From the NCBI GenBank assembly GCA_965661165.1, contig CBFICL010000010.1, forward strand, positions 1 through 37,341: a stretch of DNA of 37,341 nucleotides. Reading direction: 5' to 3'. The notes beneath the pieces were generated by a model. The model had not been told where the DNA came from. It saw only the letters and a list, made by a program, of their open reading frames with translations, and did not search any database. The stretch is from Hepatobacter sp965661165 (GTDB lineage Bacteria; Pseudomonadota; Alphaproteobacteria; Holosporales; Hepatobacteraceae). Position numbers and translations under genes: made by a program. Position 1 is the first letter of the stretch; every line of letters begins with the position of its first letter. Of the stretch, positions 1 through 8,716 are shown one piece after another.

Positions 1-27
1 GCGCTCTCCCAACTGAGCTACGGCCCC
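1..27 (-). tRNA. tRNA-Ala, 5' part only (runs off the left edge)
   Basis: Read on the minus strand from position 27, the sequence begins GGGGCCGTAGCTCAGTTGG and continues into GAGAGCGC. This is the acceptor strand, D stem and D loop of an elongator tRNA. The GGGGCC start with this D arm is typical of bacterial tRNA-Ala. The anticodon lies outside the window, so the identity rests on the 5' half only and another alanine-like isoacceptor cannot be excluded. Confidence 0.75.
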
Positions 28-139
28 GTCACCTGATGGACATCACGCTGAAGAGCCCCTGAATCCGACGAGGCCCCCAGATGGGTGTTAGTGTTCCGCA
101 AAGCAGCACGAAAATCAAGAGCCGCCCAAAGAGTTCGCC

Positions 140-988
140 CTAAAACTTCATCCGCACCAGGTGATCCCAAAACCGGGCAAAACCCCTCTTTTTCTTTTTC
201 TTACCGCCGATATGTTGTTTCAAAACACACTCCTTGGCCAACAAAAAGGCATAAGACTCTCCCTCAGCGCCACTTTCATAATCATCCAGCAAAGGAAAGG
301 CTTTGGACAGCGCAGCCAGATCTTGAGGGGGCAGCCCTTCCGCCTCAAGAAACATCAGATTGCTCCGACGCACTTTGCCCAAAGCCACGGCATTGAGAAA
401 ATGAAAGGGGTGATCTTGATTCACACACAAAAAAGGCGCATGAATCGCCCGCCGCCTGGCTTGTCCACACCACTCAAAGGCCCACGGATTTTCCCCCTCT
501 TTCAGCAAATAACGCAACACATCGGTGCGCCACACAGCCGATTGAAGCGATGTGTGCCACGAAAGCCACGCCCCCTTTTCAAGCGTGCCCGGCAAAAGGG
601 CAAAGGGGGGTGAGTTACGAAAGGAACCGTCAGCATTGAGCTGGCAATAGGCAATGGCATGCTTTTTGATGCCCATCATCAGCTGAGCGAGACGCGCTTG
701 ATCCACGGGTTTGTAAAACAAATAGTCATCTTGCAGATAAAGAACATAGGTGGTTTTGACGCGGGATAACGCCAAAAGCATGTTGTCACTCCAGCTCACA
801 TCTGTGCCTGTCAGCACCGTGGTGACGCGCGGGTCAGGAAACGATTTTTTATTGCCAATCAGCACAATGGGCACGTGCCGTAAATCACCTTTCAGCTGCG
901 GCCAATAGCGAAACAAGCACTGAAAAAAGGCCGGCCACAAAGGGGCATATTTATCGCACGAAGAGACAATGATCGTCAGATCCGACAA
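140..988 (-). CDS. glycosyltransferase-like protein (GT-A-like fold suspected)
   Basis: This 282-residue protein opens with a beta-strand-like LTIIVSSCDKYAPLW, as in nucleotide-sugar-binding GT-A folds. It has an acidic pair in LYLQDDYLFY (D87, D88) that could act as the metal-binding DxD-type motif, and it ends with a basic tail (a run of five lysines followed by an aromatic helix) that may touch the membrane. It probably transfers a sugar to a surface glycan, but acceptor and donor are unknown. The start is a TTG at 988; an in-frame TAA lies two codons upstream and closes the small ORF at 995-1138, so translation may be coupled. There is no further glycan gene in the window to give context. 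Family assignment is from pattern recognition, not from a search. Confidence 0.6.
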   Translation of the reverse strand: MSDLTIIVSSCDKYAPLWPAFFQCLFRYWPQLKGDLRHVPIVLIGNKKSFPDPRVTTVLTGTDVSWSDNMLLALSRVKTTYVLYLQDDYLFYKPVDQARLAQLMMGIKKHAIAYCQLNADGSFRNSPPFALLPGTLEKGAWLSWHTSLQSAVWRTDVLRYLLKEGENPWAFEWCGQARRRAIHAPFLCVNQDHPFHFLNAVALGKVRRSNLMFLEAEGLPPQDLAALSKAFPLLDDYESGAEGESYAFLLAKECVLKQHIGGKKKKKRGFARFWDHLVRMKF

Positions 989-994
989 AGCGTC

Positions 995-1138
995 TTAAGG
1001 AGAGACGTCTCGTAAAGACAGAGATGCTTGAGCACCTTCTTGATGCGATGCGGCTTGCCCCGCCCCTTGAACCGACTGTTGGCTGAACAAAAACACAACC
1101 ACAAAGCCCCAAAACCACTTACACTGTTTACTTGACAT
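995..1138 (-). CDS. tiny signal-peptide ORF upstream of the glycosyltransferase-like gene
   Basis: An ATG at 1138 opens a 47-codon ORF. Its product starts MSSKQCKWFWGFVVVFLF and has an Ala/Gly/Gln-rich region after the hydrophobic core, as in an exported or lipid-anchored peptide. It ends at TAA 995-997 in the same frame as the glycosyltransferase-like gene that starts with TTG at 988. A reasonable promoter lies just upstream (1168-1196). It could be a small secreted peptide, a translational leader, or the original N-terminus of the downstream protein cut off by a nonsense mutation. I do not recognise a family. Confidence 0.4.
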   Translation of the reverse strand: MSSKQCKWFWGFVVVFLFSQQSVQGAGQAASHQEGAQASLSLRDVSP

Positions 1139-1167
1139 AAATTAGATTCTTTTCGGAAAAACAATTA

Positions 1168-1196
1168 CTTATATCAATCTCAGGGCGCTAACACAA
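1168..1196 (-). promoter_or_regulatory. sigma70-type promoter for the 1138/988 leftward pair
   Basis: On the minus strand a -35-like TTGTGT (1196-1191) and a -10 TATAAG (1173-1168) are separated by 17 bases. Transcription would start near 1161, about 20 bases before the ATG at 1138. The -35 has two deviations from TTGACA, so this is a visual match only. Confidence 0.4.
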
Positions 1197-1355
1197 GTGG
1201 ATGGCAAGATGGTAGACAAACCCCACACAAGGGCCCACGTTTTTGCGCAGCTTCTTTAGCGTCGCTTTTTCTGAAGGGGCGTTATCTTAAGGGTGGGATG
1301 CAGGGATAGGTTGTGGTAAAGTTTTTTCTCATTTATCAAAGGACCAGACGGCTCG

Positions 1356-4214
1356 ATGACCACCCCTGCGCGTGATCTCTCTGTTTTTTTGCCCAAAACC
1401 TCTTTTGGCATGCGTGGGTTTTTATCACAAAAAGAGCCTGAGCTGCTGGCATTTTGGCAGGACATCCAGCTTGAAGAGAAGCGCCGCACACACAATGAGC
1501 ACGGCAAACCCTTCATCTTGCACGACGGCCCCCCTTACGCCAACGGGCACCTGCACTTAGGCCACGCTGTAAACAAAATCGCGAAAGATATCATCAACCG
1601 TTTTTGGTGGATGCAGGGACGCAGCATCGCCTTTCAACCGGGCTGGGATTGTCATGGCCTTCCCATCGAAGCCAAAGTGGAAGAAGCGTTTCGCAAACAG
1701 GGGCAAGAAAAAAAGGCGCTGTCGCCCTTGGTGTTTCGCAAAGCGTGTCGCGCGTTTGCCCAAAGGTGGATTGAGATCCAGCGCGATGAATTTAAGCGCA
1801 TGGGCCTCACGGGCCCCTTTGATGCGCCCTATACCACCATGGCCAAATCATCTGAAGCCGCCATTGTGCGCAGCTTTTTAGATCTTGTGGAACAACAACA
1901 GGTATATCGCGGCCTCAAGCCCGTTTTGTGGTCACCCGTGGAAGAAACCGCCCTGGCGGAGGCGGAGGTGGAATATAAGGATGTCACATCCCACACCGTG
2001 TTTGCAGGCCTTTCCTTTACAGACCAAGCCCCGCCCGTGCTGCAAGGCGCGAAGGCGCTTATCTGGACCACCACGCCGTGGACCCTGCCGGCCAACAGAG
2101 CGGTGGCTTATGGTGATTTCCCTTATGTGGCTGTGCGCATCACGCAGGCCGCTGACCCAGCCATCCAGGGCCAAACCTATGTGGTGGCAGCGCCATGCGT
2201 AAAGGCTGTGTGCGAGGCTGCGGGCGTCACGTCCTATGAAGAGGTAGCCCACCTGGCTCCGCATGATCTTGAGGGCCTCTATGTAAGGCATCCCTTGTTT
2301 CATCAAGGCTATGACATCACTGTGCCCTTGCTAAAGGCTGAGTATGTCACGGCAGACACAGGCACAGGCCTGGTCCACACCGCACCCGACCACGGCTTAG
2401 AGGATTTTTCTCTCGGACAACAGCATAACCTGCCCCTGGCAGACCTTTTGCGCCCCAATGGCGTGTTTAAAGACCACGTGCCGTTGGTGGCCGGGCAGCA
2501 TCTCTATAAAGTGGCGCCAGTGGTGATAGATGCCCTGAAGCAAGAGGGGACCCTGTTTCACCATGACACCTTGCGTCACAGCTATCCTCACTCATGGCGC
2601 TCGAAAACGCCCTTGATTTATCGGGCCACGCCCCAATGGTTTTTACGCCTGGATGGCACATCCTCCTTAAGACAGCAGGCCCTCAAGGCCATCAAAGATG
2701 TGCAGTTTTTTCCCGCCTCCGGTCAAAATCGCTTAACCGCCATGGTGGAGGGCCGACCTGATTGGTGCTTGTCGCGCCAACGGACGTGGGGCGTGCCCTT
2801 GATGTTGTTTGTCCATAAAGACACGGGCGATCTTTTGGTTGACCCCCGCATCAATGCGCACGTGGTGGCCCGCGTTAAGGAAGATGGATGCGATTTTTGG
2901 TGGGATACCAGCGCTGAGGATCTTTTGGCGCCCTTTGGCCTTCACGGCTATGACAAGGTGACCGACATTGTGGATGTATGGTTTGAATCTGGCCTCACGC
3001 AGGCATTTGTGTTGAATGACAGCATCTGGCCTGCGGACCTTTACCTGGAAGGGTCCGATCAACACCGCGGATGGTTTCAATCATCGTTGGTGTTGGGGTG
3101 CGCCCTGCGGGGCGGGGCCCCTTTTAAGGCGGTGCTCACCCATGGCTTCCTCACCGATGGGGACGGGCAAAAGATGTCAAAATCGGGCGGCAACAACACC
3201 TCACCCCAAGACATCATCCAAAACAAAGGCGCCGATCTTTTGCGTCTTTGGGTAGCCTCTGCCAACATTTATGAAGATATCAAATTCAGCCCCAACGCCT
3301 TTAAAAGCGCCGAAGATACCTACCGCCGCTTGCGCAACACCTTCCGCTTTTTGCTGGGCAACTTGACAGACACGGCGCCCCTGTCATGCGATCTATCCGC
3401 ATTAGACCCCTTAGATAGCTGGATGCTGGCGCGCCTTGATCAAGTTCATCAGGGCGTTGTAGGCGCCCTCTCCCGCTATAACCCTGGTGAAGCGGTGGCC
3501 CTGATTCATCATTTTTGCAACACGGATCTGTCCTCGTTCTATTTCGATGTTCGGAAAGATGTGTTGTATTGCGAAGCAGAAGCCAGCACGAAAAGACAAC
3601 ATTGCCTGTTTGTGTTGTGGCACCTGTTGCGTCACACCATGATGTGGATCGCGCCTTTCTTGCCATTTACCGCAGAAGACATTTTCCAGACGGCCAAAAA
3701 GGAACTGCCCAAGCTTACGAACGATTGGCCCGAAAGCGTTCATTTGATGCCCTTGCCCACCCCCGATATCGCGTGGCAAAGGGACGATCTGTTAACAGAC
3801 ATGGCAGCATTGCGCGACATGCGCAAACACGTGACCCACGCCCTTGAACACGTCCGCGCGCAGGGGGGCATTCGATCTTCCCTCGAGGCGCACCCCCGAT
3901 TGACCTTCACCGATACGGCCCTTGAAAACCTGTGCCATCAGCTGGGCGCTTCTTTTCTGGCCACATTATGTATCACATCCTCACTTTCTCTGCAAAAAGG
4001 TGCCGCCGCACCTGGAAAAAGCGCTCAAGACGACGCCCCTTCATCATTGGATCTTTTATGGGAAGCACCTGCCACTGAAAGCATCCGCGTAACCATTCAT
4101 AAGGCTGCCGGCGATAAGTGTGAGCGATGCTGGCGTTTTGATGCACTGGATGCGCAATCCTTGTGTCCCCGGTGTGCGGAGGTTGTAGGCGATGTTTACA
4201 AAAAAGCCACCTAG
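1356..4214 (+). CDS. ileS: isoleucyl-tRNA synthetase
   Basis: Class I aminoacyl-tRNA synthetase that charges tRNA-Ile in the cytoplasm. The 952-residue length is normal for the bacterial enzyme. The HIGH motif is HLGH at 67-70 after the typical DGPPYANG, and the KMSKS loop is residues 606-610 in GQKMSKSGGN. The editing (CP1) domain lies between them, with WTTTPWTLPANRAVA visible. The C-terminus ends in a zinc knuckle with C922, C925, C937 and C940. The start ATG has only a distant AAAGGA upstream. Its 3' end overlaps lspA by 23 bases in another frame, so the two are surely one operon. This ileS-lspA order is common in proteobacteria. Confidence 0.98.
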   Translation: MTTPARDLSVFLPKTSFGMRGFLSQKEPELLAFWQDIQLEEKRRTHNEHGKPFILHDGPPYANGHLHLGHAVNKIAKDIINRFWWMQGRSIAFQPGWDCHGLPIEAKVEEAFRKQGQEKKALSPLVFRKACRAFAQRWIEIQRDEFKRMGLTGPFDAPYTTMAKSSEAAIVRSFLDLVEQQQVYRGLKPVLWSPVEETALAEAEVEYKDVTSHTVFAGLSFTDQAPPVLQGAKALIWTTTPWTLPANRAVAYGDFPYVAVRITQAADPAIQGQTYVVAAPCVKAVCEAAGVTSYEEVAHLAPHDLEGLYVRHPLFHQGYDITVPLLKAEYVTADTGTGLVHTAPDHGLEDFSLGQQHNLPLADLLRPNGVFKDHVPLVAGQHLYKVAPVVIDALKQEGTLFHHDTLRHSYPHSWRSKTPLIYRATPQWFLRLDGTSSLRQQALKAIKDVQFFPASGQNRLTAMVEGRPDWCLSRQRTWGVPLMLFVHKDTGDLLVDPRINAHVVARVKEDGCDFWWDTSAEDLLAPFGLHGYDKVTDIVDVWFESGLTQAFVLNDSIWPADLYLEGSDQHRGWFQSSLVLGCALRGGAPFKAVLTHGFLTDGDGQKMSKSGGNNTSPQDIIQNKGADLLRLWVASANIYEDIKFSPNAFKSAEDTYRRLRNTFRFLLGNLTDTAPLSCDLSALDPLDSWMLARLDQVHQGVVGALSRYNPGEAVALIHHFCNTDLSSFYFDVRKDVLYCEAEASTKRQHCLFVLWHLLRHTMMWIAPFLPFTAEDIFQTAKKELPKLTNDWPESVHLMPLPTPDIAWQRDDLLTDMAALRDMRKHVTHALEHVRAQGGIRSSLEAHPRLTFTDTALENLCHQLGASFLATLCITSSLSLQKGAAAPGKSAQDDAPSSLDLLWEAPATESIRVTIHKAAGDKCERCWRFDALDAQSLCPRCAEVVGDVYKKAT

Positions 4215-4710
4215 AATCCGTTTGATAGAGACCTTTCATACAGCGCCTTGGCTTATGCTGTGTGTGATGATTGCCGTGGTGGTGAGCGCGGATCAACTCA
4301 CCAAAAAAATGGTTTCTTCATGGCATCACGCCGGTATGCTTCCCATGAAGGTCACCCCTTTTTTCAATCTGGTGTATGTGCAAAACAAAGGCATTAGCTT
4401 TGGCCTCTTGCCAGCCACGGGGCCTTGGGGTGTGTGGCTCCTTTTGCTGGGGGCGCTGGCGATTGTGAGCCTACTGCTTGTGTGGTATGCGCATGCCACC
4501 GTGCGGATGCGTCTTGTGTTATCCTTGCTCATTGGCGGCGCCCTTGGCAACATGATCGATCGCTTTTTCTATGGCGGCGTCATTGATTTTATCGATGTCT
4601 ATTACCAAACATGGCACTTTCCTGCCTTTAATGTGGCGGATACCATGATATCCCTTGGCACACTGTTGATTTTATGGGATGCTCCAAGGGGGGAGTCAAA
4701 AGGCACATAA
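4192..4710 (+). CDS. lspA: lipoprotein signal peptidase (signal peptidase II)
   Basis: Inner-membrane aspartyl protease that cleaves the signal peptide of prolipoproteins after lipid modification of the +1 cysteine. The 172-residue protein has four hydrophobic segments, the conserved motif SADQLTKK near residue 32, the FNLVYVQNKGISFGLL stretch, and the two catalytic aspartates in GNMIDR (D123) and FNVADT (D150). It overlaps the end of ileS by 23 bases and is followed after 11 bases by a small lipoprotein gene, whose product is a likely substrate together with BamD at 22244. Confidence 0.97.
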   Translation: MFTKKPPRIRLIETFHTAPWLMLCVMIAVVVSADQLTKKMVSSWHHAGMLPMKVTPFFNLVYVQNKGISFGLLPATGPWGVWLLLLGALAIVSLLLVWYAHATVRMRLVLSLLIGGALGNMIDRFFYGGVIDFIDVYYQTWHFPAFNVADTMISLGTLLILWDAPRGESKGT

Positions 4711-4721
4711 GGTTTTGATCG

Positions 4722-4913
4722 ATGTTTTGTAAAGGGAATAAGGGTATGTGGCCTCTTTTATACCTGGGTGGTGCACTATTTTTTCTGACAGGGTGTTCGT
4801 CATCTACCTTTGTACCTGATAAGACCTTGCTAACCACACCGCCCCATGTAGAAGAACGCCCCCCACAAGAACTTGATACGCCGCCCCAAGCAGCGCAAGG
4901 GGAGAAGAGCTGA
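4722..4913 (+). CDS. small lipoprotein (63 aa), possible minimal DUF3035/BamF-like protein
   Basis: The product has a positively charged N-terminus, a hydrophobic core and a lipobox LTGC with the lipidated cysteine at residue 25. The mature part of under 40 residues is rich in proline, threonine and glutamate. A second ATG at 4746, preceded by AAGGGAATAAGGG, could be the real start and would give a 55-residue form. In many alphaproteobacteria the gene after lspA encodes a DUF3035 lipoprotein linked to the BAM complex; the segment VPDKTLLTTPP weakly recalls the start of that family. The assignment is therefore context plus a faint resemblance. Its TGA stop overlaps the pgi ATG by one base. Confidence 0.7.
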   Translation: MFCKGNKGMWPLLYLGGALFFLTGCSSSTFVPDKTLLTTPPHVEERPPQELDTPPQAAQGEKS

Positions 4914-6232
4914 TGTTAACGTCTCCCACCTCCCAGCCATCCTATTATGGGCAAGATATCGCCAGCATCTTTAAAAAGGGCATCATCTCAGAAAAAGACT
5001 ATAAAAGCAGCTTTGGCCTGGCACGTGACGCGGTGGAAACGCTGAAAATAAAAGGCAAAGATAACTATCTTGAAATGCTAGAAGCTGTGTTTTGGCGTGA
5101 TGACATCTCAAACTTCAACGCCATCGGCACGTTCTATCGCCGCTTTCGCAACGTTTTGGTGATTGGTATGGGTGGCGCCAGCCTGTCGGGGCGCGCGTTG
5201 TGTTCGCTGTTCCAGTCATGGGTGATGTCAGATTCGTCTTTTCCTTTCATGTATTTTCTTGACAATTTAGATGCAGAAATTTTTTGGGAGCTGATGTCTA
5301 ACCTTAACCCCAAAACCACGGGGGTGTTGGTGATTTCTAAATCAGGGGAAACGCCCGAGACGCTCCTTTTATTGATGCGCTGTTTGGAGTATTGGAAAGA
5401 TTTGCTGACCCCCCAAGAAATCAGCACCAACTTCACCGCTGTCACCACAGAAAAAAGTGCTCTGGCCCGTATCGCCAAGGCCCATCAGCTCACCCTGTTA
5501 AACCACCCGCCCCACATTGGGGGACGCTTTTCGTGCTTTTCGATTGTCGGTCTTTTGCCCCTGATTATGGTGGGGGGCGATCCACGAAAAGTCAGGCACG
5601 GGGGGGCACTGGTTTTAAAGCATTTTTTTGAGGAACGTGATTCAGACCCTCTGCGTGGCGCGGCACTCAGTCATGCCTTATATGAAAAATCCATCTCTTC
5701 CCATGTGATCATGCCTTATGGTGATGCTTTTGTGCCTTTGTCTCAATGGCTGCGCCAATTGGTGGCTGAAAGTTTGGGCAAACAGCAGCAAGGTCTCACG
5801 CCCATCACAGCTTTAGGCCCGTGCGACCAACACAGCCAGCTCCAGCTTTATCTGGATGGCCCGCGGGATAAATTTTTTACGTTCTTTTCTGAAAAAAACA
5901 AACCCCGCGAAAAAATCAAGCCTGACCTTTGGCAGGCATTTTCCGAGCTTGATTTCCTGGCTAATGCCACCATTGAAGATTTGATGCATGCTGAACAGGC
6001 CGCCACAGCCCATGTCATGAGTGAAAATGGATGCCCGCTGCGTCACATCTATGTCAAAACCCTGAACGAGCTGTCTATGGGGGCGTTGTTTGCCCATTTT
6101 ACCCTTGAAGTGCTGTTGTTTGCTGAGCTCATTGGCGTGGACCCCTTAACGCAGCCTGCGGTGGATGGTGTGAAGGTGCTTGCTAAACGCTTTTTGACGG
6201 ATACAGAAGCCTACAAACGTCATGTCTCTTAA
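4913..6232 (+). CDS. pgi: glucose-6-phosphate isomerase, short alphaproteobacterial form
   Basis: Interconverts glucose 6-phosphate and fructose 6-phosphate in glycolysis and gluconeogenesis. At 439 residues it is shorter than the roughly 550-residue E. coli enzyme, like other short bacterial forms. The SIS domains are visible: GMGGASLSGR at 85-94, VISKSGETPET near 140, GGRFSCFS, ESLGKQQQGLTPI and DQHSQLQLYLDGP. ATG 4913 overlaps the lipoprotein stop by one base and its own 3' end overlaps mutL by 11 bases, so it sits inside one transcript. Together with ppdK and the transaldolase-like gene it suggests that part of central sugar metabolism is kept. Confidence 0.95.
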   Translation: MLTSPTSQPSYYGQDIASIFKKGIISEKDYKSSFGLARDAVETLKIKGKDNYLEMLEAVFWRDDISNFNAIGTFYRRFRNVLVIGMGGASLSGRALCSLFQSWVMSDSSFPFMYFLDNLDAEIFWELMSNLNPKTTGVLVISKSGETPETLLLLMRCLEYWKDLLTPQEISTNFTAVTTEKSALARIAKAHQLTLLNHPPHIGGRFSCFSIVGLLPLIMVGGDPRKVRHGGALVLKHFFEERDSDPLRGAALSHALYEKSISSHVIMPYGDAFVPLSQWLRQLVAESLGKQQQGLTPITALGPCDQHSQLQLYLDGPRDKFFTFFSEKNKPREKIKPDLWQAFSELDFLANATIEDLMHAEQAATAHVMSENGCPLRHIYVKTLNELSMGALFAHFTLEVLLFAELIGVDPLTQPAVDGVKVLAKRFLTDTEAYKRHVS

Positions 6233-8312
6233 GCACGCACCGCACACAATCAAAAAACTTCCCGACACATTGATTAACCAAATCGCCGCCGGCGAGGTTA
6301 TTGACAGCCCCATCTCTGTGGCTAAAGAGTTAATAGAAAACAGCTTAGACGCCGGTGCAACGCGTATTGATGTAAGCCTTACCAACATAGGGTATGCCGA
6401 GATATGTGTGGCAGACAACGGCCAAGGCATGTCCCCTGAGGATTTGCCCCTTGCGGTGGTGAAACACGCCACCTCTAAACTGACCTCACACAATTTGTGG
6501 GATATTCACACCTTTGGTTTCAGAGGCGAAGCGCTGGCCGCCCTGGCTTCTGTATCGCACCTGACGATCCACACGCGCACCGCACGCCACGACACAGGAA
6601 GAGCTATCGATGCCGACACATCCGCCATCAACCCCATCAAGCGCGATGTGGGCACCACCATCACCGCCCGCGATTTGTTTTATAATACACCCGCGCGCCT
6701 TAAGTTTGCCAAATCAGAACGGGCGTTGCGCCTGAGCCTCAAGCTTATGCTCACACGCTATGCCTTATGTCATCCCCATCTCACGCTCAGCGCCACCCTT
6801 GAGGGTCGCTCTTTTTTTCAGCAGCCAGGCTGCCCCGCTGACACACCTTTCCATGAGGCCTTGGCCACGCGCGTGCCACCTCTTTTTCCTGATCTCTCAG
6901 CGGAACAATTGTGCCGTCTTGATGAACGCGCTCAAGATTATCACCTGACGGGATTGATTGCGCCTCCCACCTCCCACAGCGCGACAAGACAGCACCAATA
7001 TCTTTTTGTGCAAAAACGCCCGGTCCAAGATAAGGTGATGGGCATGGCTCTCAAACTCGCCTTTCAAGATTTTGTGCCCACAGGTCGTTTCCCGTGGGCG
7101 GTTTTATTTCTTGACCTCCCCCCGGCGAAAATTGACGTCAATGTGCACCCGGCTAAGGAAGAAGTGCGCTTTGCAGAACCTAAGTTTTTGACATCATGGC
7201 TTATAAATGCGCTCTCCCACCCCCTTCACCAAGCGTTGGGCAAACAATCCACAGCGCCCACCTCTTTGCTGGCGCACAAAGAAAAGACGGCGCCCTCACA
7301 GCCACCCCCCAAGCCACAAGAACCCGCCCATTCTCTATCGATGCCTTCGGGGGCTGCTTCCTCTGCCTTTCAAAAGACAGATGCATCCTCTGCCTCCCCG
7401 GCGCCATCCTTTATGAAGGTGGCCGAAGCACCGGCCGCTTTTGATGAATCTCTGGCACTTTCAACGGAAGAACCACCTTCATCCCTACCTTCATCGTCAT
7501 CTCCCTCGTCCTCACCATCGCCGTCATCGTTGTCTTCCCCCGACCCTTCCTCGCCTCCCCACCCGTCATCTGCGGTGAAACCTTCTTTCCCCTTACAAGA
7601 GGATCTTCCCCTCGAGCGCCGGCCGCTCGGGCGCGCCTTAGGCCAAATTCATGCCAGCTATATTGTGGCTGAAAACGAGGCTGGGTTGGTGCTTGTTGAC
7701 CAACACGCGGCGCATGAGCGCATCACGTATGAACGTATCAAGAAAGAGCTGACGCACAACCAACCGGTGGCTTTGCTCATTCCTGAGCTTCTCACCCTAA
7801 CAGCGCCGGCCGTCAAAGCTCTGACCCGTGTTCAAGACCCCCTCAAAGCCTGGGGGCTTCATATTGAACCGCAGGATGCTGAGCATGTGATGGTCTATAG
7901 TGTGCCTGCCCTTTTGCAGCACAAAAAACGAAGCCTGTGGGTGGATGACCTTACCCAAGCGCTGATGCACGATATGCAACAAGAATCCGCGTGTGAAGAA
8001 CAAGATGAACACGAAGCGCATGATCTCGGACAGTCCTCAGGTGGCCCGTCATCTTCTGGCGATATGCGCGCGCAGGGTTTCCATCTAAAAACAACGCTTG
8101 ACCATCATCTCTGGCGCGCTTTTTGTGTGGTGTTGGGCAATCACGCCTGCAAAAATAGCATTAAAGCAAATCACAGGCTTTCTCTCGATGAAATGGATCA
8201 TCTTTTACGCACTATGGAAGCCACGCCCCATTCTGGGCAATGCAATCACGGCAGGCCCACATCCATCGTCTTAACCAAACAAGAGATCGCCCGCCTTTTC
8301 GGGCGCCATTAA
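6222..8312 (+). CDS. mutL: DNA mismatch repair protein MutL
   Basis: Mismatch repair mediator. The N-terminal GHKL ATPase shows motif I (IAAGEVID, KELIENSLDAGAT), motif II (VADNGQGM) and GFRGEALAALASV. Residues roughly 340-465 form a Ser/Pro-rich low-complexity linker with long serine-proline runs near 415-455. The C-terminal dimerisation domain starts near LGRALGQIHASYIV. It carries the metal-dependent endonuclease motif DQHA(X)2E(X)4E at 493-504, plus GQCNHGRPTS and a typical FGR ending. This means nicking MutL, as expected in bacteria that lack MutH. It overlaps pgi by 11 bases. The gene ends 18 bases before the convergent flagellar gene; the only structure there is a small hairpin (8303-8317) without a T run. 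Confidence 0.97.
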   Translation: MSLKHAPHTIKKLPDTLINQIAAGEVIDSPISVAKELIENSLDAGATRIDVSLTNIGYAEICVADNGQGMSPEDLPLAVVKHATSKLTSHNLWDIHTFGFRGEALAALASVSHLTIHTRTARHDTGRAIDADTSAINPIKRDVGTTITARDLFYNTPARLKFAKSERALRLSLKLMLTRYALCHPHLTLSATLEGRSFFQQPGCPADTPFHEALATRVPPLFPDLSAEQLCRLDERAQDYHLTGLIAPPTSHSATRQHQYLFVQKRPVQDKVMGMALKLAFQDFVPTGRFPWAVLFLDLPPAKIDVNVHPAKEEVRFAEPKFLTSWLINALSHPLHQALGKQSTAPTSLLAHKEKTAPSQPPPKPQEPAHSLSMPSGAASSAFQKTDASSASPAPSFMKVAEAPAAFDESLALSTEEPPSSLPSSSSPSSSPSPSSLSSPDPSSPPHPSSAVKPSFPLQEDLPLERRPLGRALGQIHASYIVAENEAGLVLVDQHAAHERITYERIKKELTHNQPVALLIPELLTLTAPAVKALTRVQDPLKAWGLHIEPQDAEHVMVYSVPALLQHKKRSLWVDDLTQALMHDMQQESACEEQDEHEAHDLGQSSGGPSSSGDMRAQGFHLKTTLDHHLWRAFCVVLGNHACKNSIKANHRLSLDEMDHLLRTMEATPHSGQCNHGRPTSIVLTKQEIARLFGRH

Positions 8313-8330
8313 GGCGCGTTCTGATGAGCG

Positions 8331-8711
8331 CTAGCTCTTGACGTCCACATGAAAAGGCGTGGGTAACAGGGAGGCCTGAGCCTTTTCGAGACGCTGCCCG
8401 GCCATCACATTTTTCTGAATGTCATCCACCAGATCGTCAAACTGACCACTCTCCACCAACGATTGCCCCCACGCTGTGACAATAGGCTCTTTCATCACCG
8501 CCAACGACGAATGCGGCGCTTCCTGATCATCAAAAGGATTGGACATCATCGCCTCAAACAAGCTGTCCATTAGTTGACCCACCATATGGGCCACAAAATC
8601 TTGAGACGCCTGACGGCTATCCACCCGAAATTGCTGATCATAGAGCGGGTTTTTGTGGGCAATTTCATAATCGTGGGGTGTGAGATGGGGAAGTGACGAT
8701 AAAGGGGTCAT
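8331..8711 (-). CDS. small flagellar rod-binding (FlgJ N-domain / CheL-like) protein, tentative
   Basis: This 126-residue protein is mainly alpha-helical, with a FVAHMVGQLMDSLFEAM helix followed by a second helix containing WGQSLVESGQFDDLV. The pattern and length resemble the rod-binding domain of FlgJ, which in many alphaproteobacteria is a separate small protein (CheL type) encoded just downstream of flgI. Here it is two genes downstream of flgI on the same strand, with a good AGGAGA ribosome-binding site. It would act in the periplasm during rod assembly. There is no peptidoglycan hydrolase domain. Sequence similarity is weak, so the call leans on position. Confidence 0.6.
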   Translation of the reverse strand: MTPLSSLPHLTPHDYEIAHKNPLYDQQFRVDSRQASQDFVAHMVGQLMDSLFEAMMSNPFDDQEAPHSSLAVMKEPIVTAWGQSLVESGQFDDLVDDIQKNVMAGQRLEKAQASLLPTPFHVDVKS

Positions 8712-8716
8712 AGCGT

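Noticed and set aside
8303..8317. Hairpin GCGCC ATTAA GGCGC at the mutL end as a terminator
   Set aside because: The stem is short and no T run follows on either strand, so I do not call it a terminator.
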